From an uncultured Candidatus Competibacteraceae bacterium (GTDB taxonomy: Bacteria > Pseudomonadota > Gammaproteobacteria > Competibacterales > Competibacteraceae): DNA of 60,117 nt. Shown in pieces: positions 40,931-49,214 of the stretch (position 1 is its first letter; every line of letters begins with the position of its first letter). The position numbers and the translations under genes were made by a program. The notes below the pieces were generated by a model. The model ran no database searches. It was not told the DNA's origin and saw only the letters and a list, made by a program, of their open reading frames with translations. The DNA is taken from the NCBI GenBank assembly GCA_937960715.1, contig CALGOO010000171.1, positions 1-60,117 of the forward strand, written 5' to 3'.

Positions 40931-41811
40931 TGGCCCTGTCGCGATGGCCGATGTCTCGTAACGTATCGTTGGGCGCGCTGGGCGCCGTGGTGGCGTTGCT
41001 GGCCATGTCCGTGTTCACGGTGGACGAAACCCAAACCGCCATCCGTTTTCAGTTGGGCGAGATCGTCCAGGCCAACCATGAACCGGGCCTGCACTGGAAA
41101 TGGCCGCTGATCAACAACATCCGCAAGTTCGACCGGCGGTTGCAAACCCTGGACACCGAGCCGGAACGATTCCTGACCGCCGAGAAGAAGAACGTAATCG
41201 TGGATTCCTTCGCCATGTGGCGGATCGAGGATGTGCGCCAGTTCTACACCCGAGTTGGCGGCGACCCGGCCCAGGCCAATGTGCGGCTTGACCAAATCGT
41301 CAAGGACGGCCTGCGCAGCGAGTTCAGCAAGCGCACGATTCAGGAGGTGGTGTCGGGCGACCGTGACCAGATCATGGAAACCCTGAGTCGCCTGCTTCGC
41401 GAGCAGGCCACGCAATTGGGCATCGCCGCGGTGGATGTGCGCATCAAGCGTATCGACCTGCCGCCGGACGTGAGCAACTCGGTGTTCAGCCGGATGAAGG
41501 CCGAGCGATTGCGGGTCGCCAAGGATTTCCGCTCGCGCGGCGGCGAAGCGGCCGAGCGCATCCGCGCCGACGCCGACCGGCAAAGCACGGTCCTGCTGGC
41601 CGAAGCCTATCGCGACGCCGAGCGCCAGCGCGGCGAGGGCGACGCCCAAGCCACCGACATCTACGCCCAGGCCTACGGCAAGAATCGGGATTTCTACAGC
41701 TTCCACCGCAGCCTGGCGGCCTATCGGCAGAGCTTCAGTTCCAGGGACGACGTGCTGGTCATGCAGCCGGAAGGCTCCCAGTTCTTCCGTTTCTTCAATC
41801 AGTCGCAATGA
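40930..41811 (+). CDS. hflC: FtsH modulator HflC
   Basis: HflC (293 residues) pairs with HflK. It has an N-terminal membrane helix (about 15-32) and an SPFH domain starting VDETQTAIRFQLGEI. The coiled coil is rich in Ala/Glu/Arg (DFRSRGGEAAERIRADADRQ) and the C-terminus ends in FFRFFNQSQ. The start codon overlaps the hflK stop, a conserved feature giving equal synthesis. Confidence 0.96.
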   Translation: MALSRWPMSRNVSLGALGAVVALLAMSVFTVDETQTAIRFQLGEIVQANHEPGLHWKWPLINNIRKFDRRLQTLDTEPERFLTAEKKNVIVDSFAMWRIEDVRQFYTRVGGDPAQANVRLDQIVKDGLRSEFSKRTIQEVVSGDRDQIMETLSRLLREQATQLGIAAVDVRIKRIDLPPDVSNSVFSRMKAERLRVAKDFRSRGGEAAERIRADADRQSTVLLAEAYRDAERQRGEGDAQATDIYAQAYGKNRDFYSFHRSLAAYRQSFSSRDDVLVMQPEGSQFFRFFNQSQ

Positions 41812-41865
41812 CCCGGACAGCTTGTCAGACAGACGATGGCGCCGCGCCGCCGACCGAACATCGCC

Positions 41866-42051
41866 ATGTGGGATGAACTGCTGGCGGCGTTCGGGTTGAT
41901 GCTGGTGCTGGAAGGTATCCTGCCGTTTCTCAACCCCGGCGCCCTGCGTCAGACGTTGCTGCGTCTGGCTCAACTGGAGGATCGGACGTTGCGGTTCGCC
42001 GGTCTGGCCAGCATGGCGTTGGGATTGCTGGTGCTGTATTTTTTCCGCTGA
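41866..42051 (+). CDS. DUF2065/YjeT-type small membrane protein
   Basis: This is a 61-residue protein with two predicted membrane helices (about 5-24 and 43-60) and the family pattern LVLEGILPFLNPGALR. YjeT-like proteins sit after hflC in many gammaproteobacteria; their function is unknown. The start at 41866 (MWDELLAAFG) matches the family; an in-frame ATG at 41836 would add ten basic residues that homologs lack. Neither has a clear Shine-Dalgarno. Confidence 0.85.
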   Translation: MWDELLAAFGLMLVLEGILPFLNPGALRQTLLRLAQLEDRTLRFAGLASMALGLLVLYFFR

Positions 42052-42106
42052 AGCTTTTCGTGAATTCGCTCGTCGCCCGCCTTTGCCGATTTACCCACCG
42101 CCCGCC

Positions 42107-43300
42107 ATGACCGCCGAAGACCGCTGGCTGTTGCCCGAAGGCATCGAGGAAATCCTGCCCCCCGCCGCCGGTCGGCTGGAGCAGTTGCGCCGTGGCCTGC
42201 TCGACCTTTACGCCAGATGGGGTTACGAGCTGGTGATTCCACCATTGATCGAATTTCTGGAATCGCTGCTGACCGGCACGGGTAACGATCTCGAACTGCA
42301 GACCTTCAAGCTGACCGACCAGATCAGCGGCCGGATGATGGGGGTGCGCGCCGACATGACTCCACAGGTGGCGCGGATCGATGCCCATCTGCTGAAACGC
42401 GACGGACCCGTCCGGCTGTGCTACATGGGCACGGTGTTGCGCACCCGCGCCGACGGCTTCGGCGGTTCCCGCAGCCCCTATCAGGCCGGGGTGGAGCTGT
42501 ACGGCCACCGCGGCCATGAAAGCGACCTGGAAGTGCTGACGCTGATGCTGGAAACCCTGGCGGCGGCGGGCATCGATGGCGCGCATCTCGATTTGGCGCA
42601 TGTGACGATCTTTCGCGAACTGGCGCGACGGGCAGGTCTGGACCGGGAGCGCGAAGCGCTGCTGTTCGAAGCCCTGCAACGCAAGGCGCTGCCGGAGATT
42701 CGTCAGCAACTGGCCGCCTGGGCGCCGCCAGCGCCGCACGGTGAACTGCTGTTGGCGCTGGCCGAGCTGAACGGCGGGCCGGAGGTGCTGGATGAGGCCG
42801 AATTCCGCCTGGCGGCGGCAGGCGAAGGCATCCGCGCGGCGCTGGCCACCCTGCGGCGGTTGATCGCTGCCTTGCGGCGACAGTGGCCAGCATTGCCGAT
42901 TCATGTGGATCTGGCGGAGCTGCGGGGCTACCACTACCACACAGGCGTGGTGTTCGCCGCTTACGTGCCGGGGCAGGGGCAGGCGGTGGCGCAGGGCGGG
43001 CGTTACGACGAGATCGGTCAAGTGTTCGGCCGCGCCCGGCCAGCGACCGGTTTCAGCACCGATCTGGCGACCCTGCTGCTCCTGGGTTCGACGCCGGGTG
43101 CGGTGAGTGGGGGTATCCATGCGCCAGCGGTCCCTGACATCGACCTGGATCGGCGCGTGGCCGAGTTGCGCGGCCGGGGCGAACGAGTGGTTCGGGAACT
43201 GCCGGGCGCGACGGCGGCGCCAGAAGATTTGGGCTGTGATCGCCGACTGGCTTGGCGGGAGGGAGAATGGCGCGTGATCCCGCTGGCGGTGGTCGCCTGA
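42107..43300 (+). CDS. hisZ: ATP phosphoribosyltransferase regulatory subunit
   Basis: HisZ (397 residues) is a catalytically dead histidyl-tRNA synthetase paralog that activates short-form HisG, the first histidine enzyme. It has LPEGIEEILPPAAGRLEQLR, the class II motif 2-like RADMTPQVAR and an ELRGYHYHTGVVFAAY block. The anticodon-binding domain of true HisRS is missing, which separates the two. Placement between hflC/yjeT and purA is common in gammaproteobacteria. ATG at 42107 was preferred over an upstream TTG. Confidence 0.94.
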   Translation: MTAEDRWLLPEGIEEILPPAAGRLEQLRRGLLDLYARWGYELVIPPLIEFLESLLTGTGNDLELQTFKLTDQISGRMMGVRADMTPQVARIDAHLLKRDGPVRLCYMGTVLRTRADGFGGSRSPYQAGVELYGHRGHESDLEVLTLMLETLAAAGIDGAHLDLAHVTIFRELARRAGLDREREALLFEALQRKALPEIRQQLAAWAPPAPHGELLLALAELNGGPEVLDEAEFRLAAAGEGIRAALATLRRLIAALRRQWPALPIHVDLAELRGYHYHTGVVFAAYVPGQGQAVAQGGRYDEIGQVFGRARPATGFSTDLATLLLLGSTPGAVSGGIHAPAVPDIDLDRRVAELRGRGERVVRELPGATAAPEDLGCDRRLAWREGEWRVIPLAVVA

Positions 43301-43335
43301 GTTGGAACATCGACTAAAACCATCAGGAAACCGAC

Positions 43336-44631
43336 ATGGGTAAGAACGTGGTCGTCATCGGCGCGCAGTGGGGCGACGAAGGCAAGGGCAAGGTGGTGGA
43401 CCTGCTCACCGAGAACGCGGCGGCGGTGGCGCGCTTCCAGGGTGGGCACAACGCTGGTCATACCCTGGTCATCGGCGGCCAGAAAACCGTGCTGCACCTG
43501 ATTCCCTCGGGCATCCTGCGCGAAGGGGTGGCTTGCCTGATCGGCAACGGCGTGGTGCTGTCGCCGGCGGCGCTGCTGACCGAGATCGACCGGTTGGAAA
43601 CGCGGGGCGTGGACGTGATGGAACGCTTGCGGCTCAGCGAGGCTTGTCCGCTGATCCTGCCCTATCACATTGCGCTGGACCAGGCGCGCGAGAAGGCACG
43701 CGGCGCGCGGGCCATCGGCACCACCGGGCGCGGCATCGGGCCGGCCTACGAGGACAAGGCCGCGCGGCGGGCGGTGCGGCTGGCCGATTTGCTCGACCGG
43801 GAACGTTTCGCCGTCAAGCTGGGCGAGGCGCTGGATTTCCACAACTTCGTGCTGCAACATTATTTTCAGGCCGATCCGGTGGATTTCCAACGGGTCTTCG
43901 ACGAAACGCTGGCGATGGGCGAGCGCCTGCGGCCGCTGGCGGCGGATGTCACCGCACTGCTGGACGCGCATCGGCGGCGCGGCGACAACGTGCTGTTCGA
44001 GGGCGCGCAGGGCGCGATGTTGGACATCGACCACGGTACCTATCCCTACGTCACCTCCTCCAACACCACCGCCGGCGGCGCGGCCACCGGCACGGGGCTG
44101 GGGCCGCGCTATCTGGATTACATCCTGGGGATCACCAAGGCGTATACCACGCGAGTCGGCGGTGGGCCGTTCCCAACCGAGCTATTCGACGCAACCGGCG
44201 ACTATCTGACCGAGCGCGGCCACGAGTTTGGTTCGACCACCGGCCGGCGGCGGCGTTGCGGCTGGTTCGACGCGGTGGTCCTGCGTCGTTCCATTGTCAA
44301 CAACAGCGTTTCGGGGTTGTGCGTGACCAAGCTGGATGTGCTGGACGGGCTGGACCACATCCGGCTGTGCGTGGGCTATCGATGCGGAACGGAACGGCTG
44401 GACGACGCGCCGGTGGGCGCCGAGGCGCTGGCGACCTGCGAGCCGATCTACGAGGACATGCCGGGCTGGCGCGAATCGACCCTGGGCGTGAAGCATTACG
44501 AGGAATTGCCGCCCGCCGCGCGGGCTTATCTGCGGCGGATCGAGGAGTTGACCGGCGCGCCCATCGACCTCATTTCCACCGGCCCGGACCGGGTGGACAC
44601 CATCGTGCTGCGGCATCCGTTTGCTGGGTAA
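43336..44631 (+). CDS. purA: Adenylosuccinate synthetase
   Basis: PurA (431 residues) makes adenylosuccinate from IMP, aspartate and GTP, the committed step to AMP. The P-loop-like GAQWGDEGKGK (9-19, with the catalytic Asp14), GGHNAGHTLV (His42), TTGRGIGPAYEDK and the aspartate-binding STTGRRRRCGW segment are all intact. It lies 35 bp after hisZ. Confidence 0.98.
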   Translation: MGKNVVVIGAQWGDEGKGKVVDLLTENAAAVARFQGGHNAGHTLVIGGQKTVLHLIPSGILREGVACLIGNGVVLSPAALLTEIDRLETRGVDVMERLRLSEACPLILPYHIALDQAREKARGARAIGTTGRGIGPAYEDKAARRAVRLADLLDRERFAVKLGEALDFHNFVLQHYFQADPVDFQRVFDETLAMGERLRPLAADVTALLDAHRRRGDNVLFEGAQGAMLDIDHGTYPYVTSSNTTAGGAATGTGLGPRYLDYILGITKAYTTRVGGGPFPTELFDATGDYLTERGHEFGSTTGRRRRCGWFDAVVLRRSIVNNSVSGLCVTKLDVLDGLDHIRLCVGYRCGTERLDDAPVGAEALATCEPIYEDMPGWRESTLGVKHYEELPPAARAYLRRIEELTGAPIDLISTGPDRVDTIVLRHPFAG

Positions 44632-44689
44632 GCAACGTTCGGTGACCCTGTCGGGGAGACCAAAATCAACCTACGAAACCTAAAAACTG

Positions 44690-45235
44690 TCAGGCTGGAT
44701 CGGCATTGCCGGTTTTCTTGCGGCCACTTGCCTTGGGCTTCGTTGCCGGAATATCTGGCTCCGCTACCTCAGTCCTTTGTTTCAAATCATGAAAATTCAT
44801 GGTCGGCAACGTGACGGGGCCAGCCAACATGCGCGAAGTAACGGTCAGCACCTGTTCGCGCACCGCGGCCCACAGTAACGAAGCCCCATTCACCGCCGCC
44901 AGATCCTCTGGCGGTGCCAGTTTTTCGGCACCTTTGGGTACCACCACCACACCACGCACGTCGACCTCGATGAGGTAGGGGCAAAACTTGCGTTCAGGGG
45001 CCTGATCCGACGGCTGGTTGTTCACCATGACTTTCAGTGTTACGAGAAACAGTCGCCCTCGCTCGTGATCGGGGTCGATCTCGCCGATGCCAAACTCAGT
45101 GTTGATCTCGACCCCATCGAAAATAAAGATTGTCGTGAAGGGATTGAGGGGTTCCCTAGGAGCGTGCCTCTCATCGATTTGAACCGATACCTTCTTGAAA
45201 AACAACTGCAATAACTGGATCGGAGCAAGCTTCAC
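44690..45235 (-). CDS. SecB-like chaperone of a toxin-antitoxin-chaperone module
   Basis: This is a 181-residue protein with a SecB-like fold by pattern: LLQLFFKKVSVQIDE start, strand-rich middle (GRLFLVTLKVMVNN) and a long helix near ASLLWAAVREQVLTVTSRM. Its SecB-like PVTLPTMNF end resembles the solo SecB sequence. In TAC systems such chaperones bind an unstable extension of the antitoxin and so license toxin inhibition. It is the last gene of the module. A GTG start at 45235 overlaps the antitoxin stop (GTGA). A Lys-rich tail (about 150-181) is extra compared with housekeeping SecB. Confidence 0.85.
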   Translation of the reverse strand: MKLAPIQLLQLFFKKVSVQIDERHAPREPLNPFTTIFIFDGVEINTEFGIGEIDPDHERGRLFLVTLKVMVNNQPSDQAPERKFCPYLIEVDVRGVVVVPKGAEKLAPPEDLAAVNGASLLWAAVREQVLTVTSRMLAGPVTLPTMNFHDLKQRTEVAEPDIPATKPKASGRKKTGNADPA

Positions 45236-45891
45236 GATGCAACTACCTCAAGCAATTCATCCGAATCATTGCAAGCCACAGTTGCTTCAAGCCTGCTTGT
45301 GTATTTGATTACCCCCTCTAGTTGCTGCGTAATGCCTACGCGCTGTTCAATCGACAGCTCCGGCCGCATGGTTTGCTTTCGCGTCACAGAATGATGCGGC
45401 ATCTGGATCGGTCGCAACTTCACGCGCTGCTCATCTTCGCAGCGTTCGGTCCACAGCGGCAAATCCACCCCTGCCTTGTCAGCCAGCCATTTCATGGCAT
45501 CGGCTTTCTCAATTGCCAAGGTCATCAGTAGAGTCGTGCTTTCATCCGGGTAACTGGTTTCGGACTCGTAGCGGGAAAATGCGATCTTACCCTTGCCAAA
45601 GATGCGGGAAGCCTGCTGTTGCGTCAGGCCATAGCGCTTGCGTAGCGCGAGGATTTCCTCGCCCATGAGCAGCTTGCCGTAGTGCGCCTTGCGGGCGGCC
45701 AACGCACGCAGGTTTTCCTTGTGCTGTGACGCCTTGGTGGTCGCCTCTTCGCAAACGTCACAAACCGAGGTTTGCAACGGCACCTCGACACGCTTGCCAT
45801 TGGGTTCAAAAACGCGGATGCGCTGCGCGGCCACAAGGTGGCCCTTGCGGCACACCGGGCACAGCCCAAAATCTTCCGTCGCTTTCATCAT
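45232..45891 (-). CDS. mqsA: MqsA-like antitoxin with C-terminal chaperone-addiction extension
   Basis: This is a 219-residue protein. The N-terminal zinc-binding domain has Cys11-x2-Cys14 and Cys44-x2-Cys47. The Xre-type HTH domain (about 75-145, GEEILALRKRYGLTQQQASR) matches MqsA. E. coli MqsA ends near residue 131, whereas this protein adds about 70 residues (150-219). That extension is expected to be the segment recognised by the SecB-like partner. The ATG at 45891 has GAGGGG upstream, 13 bp after the toxin stop; the frame is open to 45951. Confidence 0.88.
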   Translation of the reverse strand: MMKATEDFGLCPVCRKGHLVAAQRIRVFEPNGKRVEVPLQTSVCDVCEEATTKASQHKENLRALAARKAHYGKLLMGEEILALRKRYGLTQQQASRIFGKGKIAFSRYESETSYPDESTTLLMTLAIEKADAMKWLADKAGVDLPLWTERCEDEQRVKLRPIQMPHHSVTRKQTMRPELSIEQRVGITQQLEGVIKYTSRLEATVACNDSDELLEVVAS

Positions 45892-45904
45892 GATCTCTTT
45901 CCCC

Positions 45905-46327
45905 TCAGCGAGAGCTGTGGCACGAAACCAACACCAGACTGAGTTGGCCATCCTCTGTCACGGAAAACTTCATGTACACCTCAAGACCACGCGGATTTCG
46001 CTCGCACCGTTCGCAGTCGTAGGGCAAGCGGTAAACATCGCAGGGGTACATCGCCCCGCCTTTGGTCTGACACCACTCCGCTTTCTTAAAATCCCTTGAT
46101 TTCAGACAGATCAGCATGCGCAGGACATCAGCAAAGCTCCACTGCCAGTTTTGCAGATCCTGCTCGCAGCGATCCTTGGCCACCCAAACCTCATCCTCTC
46201 CCAAGGTGCCATCCGACACCAACGCTTGCAGGACAACCAAATCAAGCAACGGTTTGTGACCGATTAACCGCTGCTTGTTGGTCGGTGGAATGAGCAAACT
46301 GCGGTCTCGTTTCCATAGACCAGACAT
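45905..46327 (-). CDS. mqsR: MqsR-like RNase toxin
   Basis: This is a 140-residue protein. The C-terminal two thirds align with E. coli MqsR, an RNase toxin cutting at GCU: WSFADVLRMLICLKSRDFKK, then CDVYRLP, GLEVYMKFSV and the LVLVSCHSS end. The N-terminal about 30 residues and the cysteine-containing loop DCERCERNP are additional. It is the first gene of the toxin-antitoxin-chaperone module, as in MqsRA. No Shine-Dalgarno precedes the ATG; the operator-like palindrome lies only 6 bp upstream, so the transcript may be leaderless or the start further inside. Confidence 0.85.
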   Translation of the reverse strand: MSGLWKRDRSLLIPPTNKQRLIGHKPLLDLVVLQALVSDGTLGEDEVWVAKDRCEQDLQNWQWSFADVLRMLICLKSRDFKKAEWCQTKGGAMYPCDVYRLPYDCERCERNPRGLEVYMKFSVTEDGQLSLVLVSCHSSR

Positions 46328-46332
46328 TCAGT

Positions 46333-46347
46333 TTATCACCATGATAA
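46333..46347 (-). promoter_or_regulatory. Operator-like palindrome before mqsR
   Basis: TTATCA-CCA-TGATAA is a perfect 6-bp inverted repeat with a 3-bp centre, immediately upstream of the toxin start. It is the natural candidate for MqsA-type autorepressor binding and may overlap the promoter -10. Confidence 0.6.
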
Positions 46348-46524
46348 GTTTAGGTCTGAAATTTCCGCTTTCAAGCCCGCCAGTCAAGCAGGGCTTTTCC
46401 GCCAACCGAAATAATCACTTCCAGTATACACTCCATCCCACCTTAACCCCCTCCCCGCCAGGAGTTTTTCGACAGTCCCTGAAAAGCGCGTGGTGTCCTA
46501 TCAGGCCGAGAAAGCCATCTCGCC

Positions 46525-47706
46525 CTATCGGGGCAACTGCTCCAGGCTGTCCAGCACCGCCCGTGGTTCGAGCTTGCCCTTGAAGAACAGTACCGGGCCG
46601 GGAATGTCCCGGAAATCGTCCGCGCCGACGTTCAACCGTTCCGAGACAGCGACGATGAGATCGGGCATGGCGGCGCGGCGCAGCTTGTCCAGCTTGCGGC
46701 GCAGATAATCCGGGTGCCAGAACCCCATGATTTCGACATGCGCCACCCGGCCATCGGGATGGCGCAGGGCGAAGTCGGGCACGAACACCGTCCCCTTCAA
46801 ATCCACGATTTCCACTTCCCGCTCCAGCGTCCACGGCGTTCCCAGCTTTTCCCAGCGGCGGGCGAAGCTTTCCTCCAGCAGGCTGTCGTAGGCGGGCGGC
46901 GCGGCGGTCAACGGCTTAAGCGGCGATTGCGCATCGAGCCGGTAGCTCAGTTCCTGCCCGTCCCGCTGTAATACCGCCTCCATCTCCCAGCGGCTGACTC
47001 GCAGCAGCGCCGGCAGGAACAGCGCCATTTGCAGACCGTACTTGCGGGTCTGCTTGAACAGGCTGGCGGGCCCGTCCACGTAGATTTGATAGCCGTCGTC
47101 CAGGTTGCCCTCGACCGCATACATCAGGCCGTGGAATTTGAGATGTTGAAACAGCCGGCGGTATTCGCCGGGGACGTTGCGGTGGGCGGTGAGGCGCAGA
47201 CACAGCGCCGAGTACAGCAGACCCTGGGCCTGGGCCAGGTTGTAGCGGTCCACCAGTTGATCCGGGGTGAAGTCCGGCAACGCGGTCAGCAGATGGTTTT
47301 CCGGCAGGTCGGCGTACAACGCCTCGCGCAGGGTTTCCGTTTCGAGTCGATAGCGCGGCGTCACGGCTTCGAGCACCTCCCGCGCCTGAGTTTCGCCATA
47401 AACGCCGCGTTCGGTCGCCAGGGTGAAGACTTCGCGCCGCAACGCTTCCGGCTCCAGTTCGCCGGTGGCCAGGGTGAATTCGGCGGCGTTCAGGGCCAGA
47501 TGGGCGAAGCCGCGCACGATGCGGTAATCGGGCGAATCGCCTTCCAGCGCCCGCAGGGCCGTTTGCAACTCGCCGCGCGTGCGGTGCTGATGCTCGCGGA
47601 TCAGGCTCAGCACCTGCTCGGCCCAGACGTATTGTTCCCGCCGCAGAAAGCGGGGATGGACCTGGGCGCCGCGCTTGTGGGAGAAGAGGAGATCGGAGGG
47701 CAGCAT
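46525..47706 (-). CDS. DUF790 nuclease (Bax1-like partner of XPB)
   Basis: This is a 393-residue DUF790 protein. The C-terminal PD-(D/E)XK-type core is visible as VFVPDFALRHPDG followed by AHVEIMGFWHPDYLRRKL. In archaea the homologous Bax1 binds XPB helicase and cuts bubble DNA. Here it begins at the last base of the XPB-like gene's stop codon (TGATG), so the two are synthesised together. The N-terminal part (1-240) is helical. The pair may act in nucleotide-excision-type repair or defence. Confidence 0.88.
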   Translation of the reverse strand: MLPSDLLFSHKRGAQVHPRFLRREQYVWAEQVLSLIREHQHRTRGELQTALRALEGDSPDYRIVRGFAHLALNAAEFTLATGELEPEALRREVFTLATERGVYGETQAREVLEAVTPRYRLETETLREALYADLPENHLLTALPDFTPDQLVDRYNLAQAQGLLYSALCLRLTAHRNVPGEYRRLFQHLKFHGLMYAVEGNLDDGYQIYVDGPASLFKQTRKYGLQMALFLPALLRVSRWEMEAVLQRDGQELSYRLDAQSPLKPLTAAPPAYDSLLEESFARRWEKLGTPWTLEREVEIVDLKGTVFVPDFALRHPDGRVAHVEIMGFWHPDYLRRKLDKLRRAAMPDLIVAVSERLNVGADDFRDIPGPVLFFKGKLEPRAVLDSLEQLPR

Positions 47707-49214
47707 CAGCGGTCGGGCTTGTGGCCGGTAGACCGTTCCGGGTCGAACAGCGCCAGCGTGGCTTCGATCCGCTCCGCTTTGCGGCTGGCGTCCGGCGGCG
47801 TTCGCCGCCGGTCGGCGACCCGCTCTTCGCGGGTTTCGCGGGCGATGACTTCGTACAGCACCGCCTGCTTGCCATGGCCGCGCCGCAGGATGCGGCCCAA
47901 CCGCTGCACGAATTCCCGCGCCGAGGCGCTGCCGGACAGGATCACGCCAATCGAAGCGTCCGGCATGTCCACCCCTTCGTTGAGCACGTTGCTGGTGGCG
48001 ATGGCGGCGTAGGCGCCGGACTTGAAGCGGTCGAGAATGTCCTGTCGCTCCTTGATCACGGTCTGGTGGGTCAGGCAGGGGATCAGAAAGCGTTGCGAGA
48101 CTTCGTAGGCGGTGGCGTTGTCCTCGGTGAAGATCACCGTCCTGGCGCCCGGATGATTGGCCAGGATCATGCCCAAGGCCCGCAGCTTGGCGGGGGTGGC
48201 GTGGGCGATGCGGCGAGCGTCGCGGTGGGCGCGCATGGCGCGGCGGCCCTCGACGCTGCGGGCCGACAGCATCACGAACCGGTTCCAGCCTTCCAGCGTG
48301 CTCAATCCCAAACGGTTGGCCTGCAAAAAGGCGTTGCGCTCGTCCAGGGCTTGTTGATACGCGGCCCGCTCGGCGGGCGACAAATCCACATGCACCGGCC
48401 GCACCTGGAAATCCGCCAGCACATCGCCGGCCAGTTGCTCCGGGCGCTTGCGGTAGACGATGGGACCGATCAATTCCGGCAAATCGGCATCCTTGCCATC
48501 GCTACGTTCGGGTGTAGCGGTCAACCCCAGCCGATAGGGCGCGAGCGCAAATTCGGCGATGACCCGGTAAAACTCCGAGGGTAGATGATGCGCCTCGTCG
48601 AAGATCAGCAGGCCGAAGCGGTCGCCCAACCGCTCGATGTGGCGGGCGGCGGAGTCGTAGGTCGCGATCGTCAGCGGTTGCGGTTCGTGGTAGCCGCCGC
48701 CGATCAGGCCGATCTCCTGATCGGGAAACGCCGCCCGCAGTAGCGCGTACCACTGCTGCATCAGGTCCAGGGTCGGGACCATGATCAAGCCGTCGCGCCG
48801 CGCCCAGCATAGCGCCAGCAACCCGACCAGGGTCTTGCCGGCCCCGGTCGGCAGCACCACCACGCCGCGCCCCTTCGCCGCCTGCCAGGCCGCGAGCGCT
48901 TCCTGTTGATGGGGATAAGGCGTCATTTCCAGCGCGCAGGCCAACTGCCGAACCTGGTAGCGCGGTGCCTTGTTGCGGGCCAGTTCACCCTTCAGCGGGC
49001 CGATGATGTCGCCGTAGCGGTGGGCGGGCGCGCGGTAGGCGTCCACCCGGGGGTCGTAGCAGAACCAGGTTTCCAGCCCGGCCGGCAGTTCGGCCACGCC
49101 TTCCAGCAACAGTGTGCCTCGGTCGAAGCGAAGCTGGCGCTCCGCGTCGTCGCGGCCGGTGCGGTACAGACCAGCGGTGTCCTTGGTCCGGTGCTTCATA
49201 TCCATATCCGCCAT
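47706..49214 (-). CDS. XPB-like superfamily 2 helicase
   Basis: This 502-residue helicase has an N-terminal damage-recognition-like region (1 to about 95). Motif I PTGAGKT (122-128), motif II DEAHH (206-210), motif III GLTATPERSDG and motif VI QRLGRILRRG are all present. The pattern matches bacterial/archaeal XPB (Rad25). ATG at 49214 has GGGAG at a good distance and overlaps the upstream gene by 19 bp. It is translationally linked to the DUF790 nuclease downstream. Confidence 0.9.
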   Translation of the reverse strand: MADMDMKHRTKDTAGLYRTGRDDAERQLRFDRGTLLLEGVAELPAGLETWFCYDPRVDAYRAPAHRYGDIIGPLKGELARNKAPRYQVRQLACALEMTPYPHQQEALAAWQAAKGRGVVVLPTGAGKTLVGLLALCWARRDGLIMVPTLDLMQQWYALLRAAFPDQEIGLIGGGYHEPQPLTIATYDSAARHIERLGDRFGLLIFDEAHHLPSEFYRVIAEFALAPYRLGLTATPERSDGKDADLPELIGPIVYRKRPEQLAGDVLADFQVRPVHVDLSPAERAAYQQALDERNAFLQANRLGLSTLEGWNRFVMLSARSVEGRRAMRAHRDARRIAHATPAKLRALGMILANHPGARTVIFTEDNATAYEVSQRFLIPCLTHQTVIKERQDILDRFKSGAYAAIATSNVLNEGVDMPDASIGVILSGSASAREFVQRLGRILRRGHGKQAVLYEVIARETREERVADRRRTPPDASRKAERIEATLALFDPERSTGHKPDR

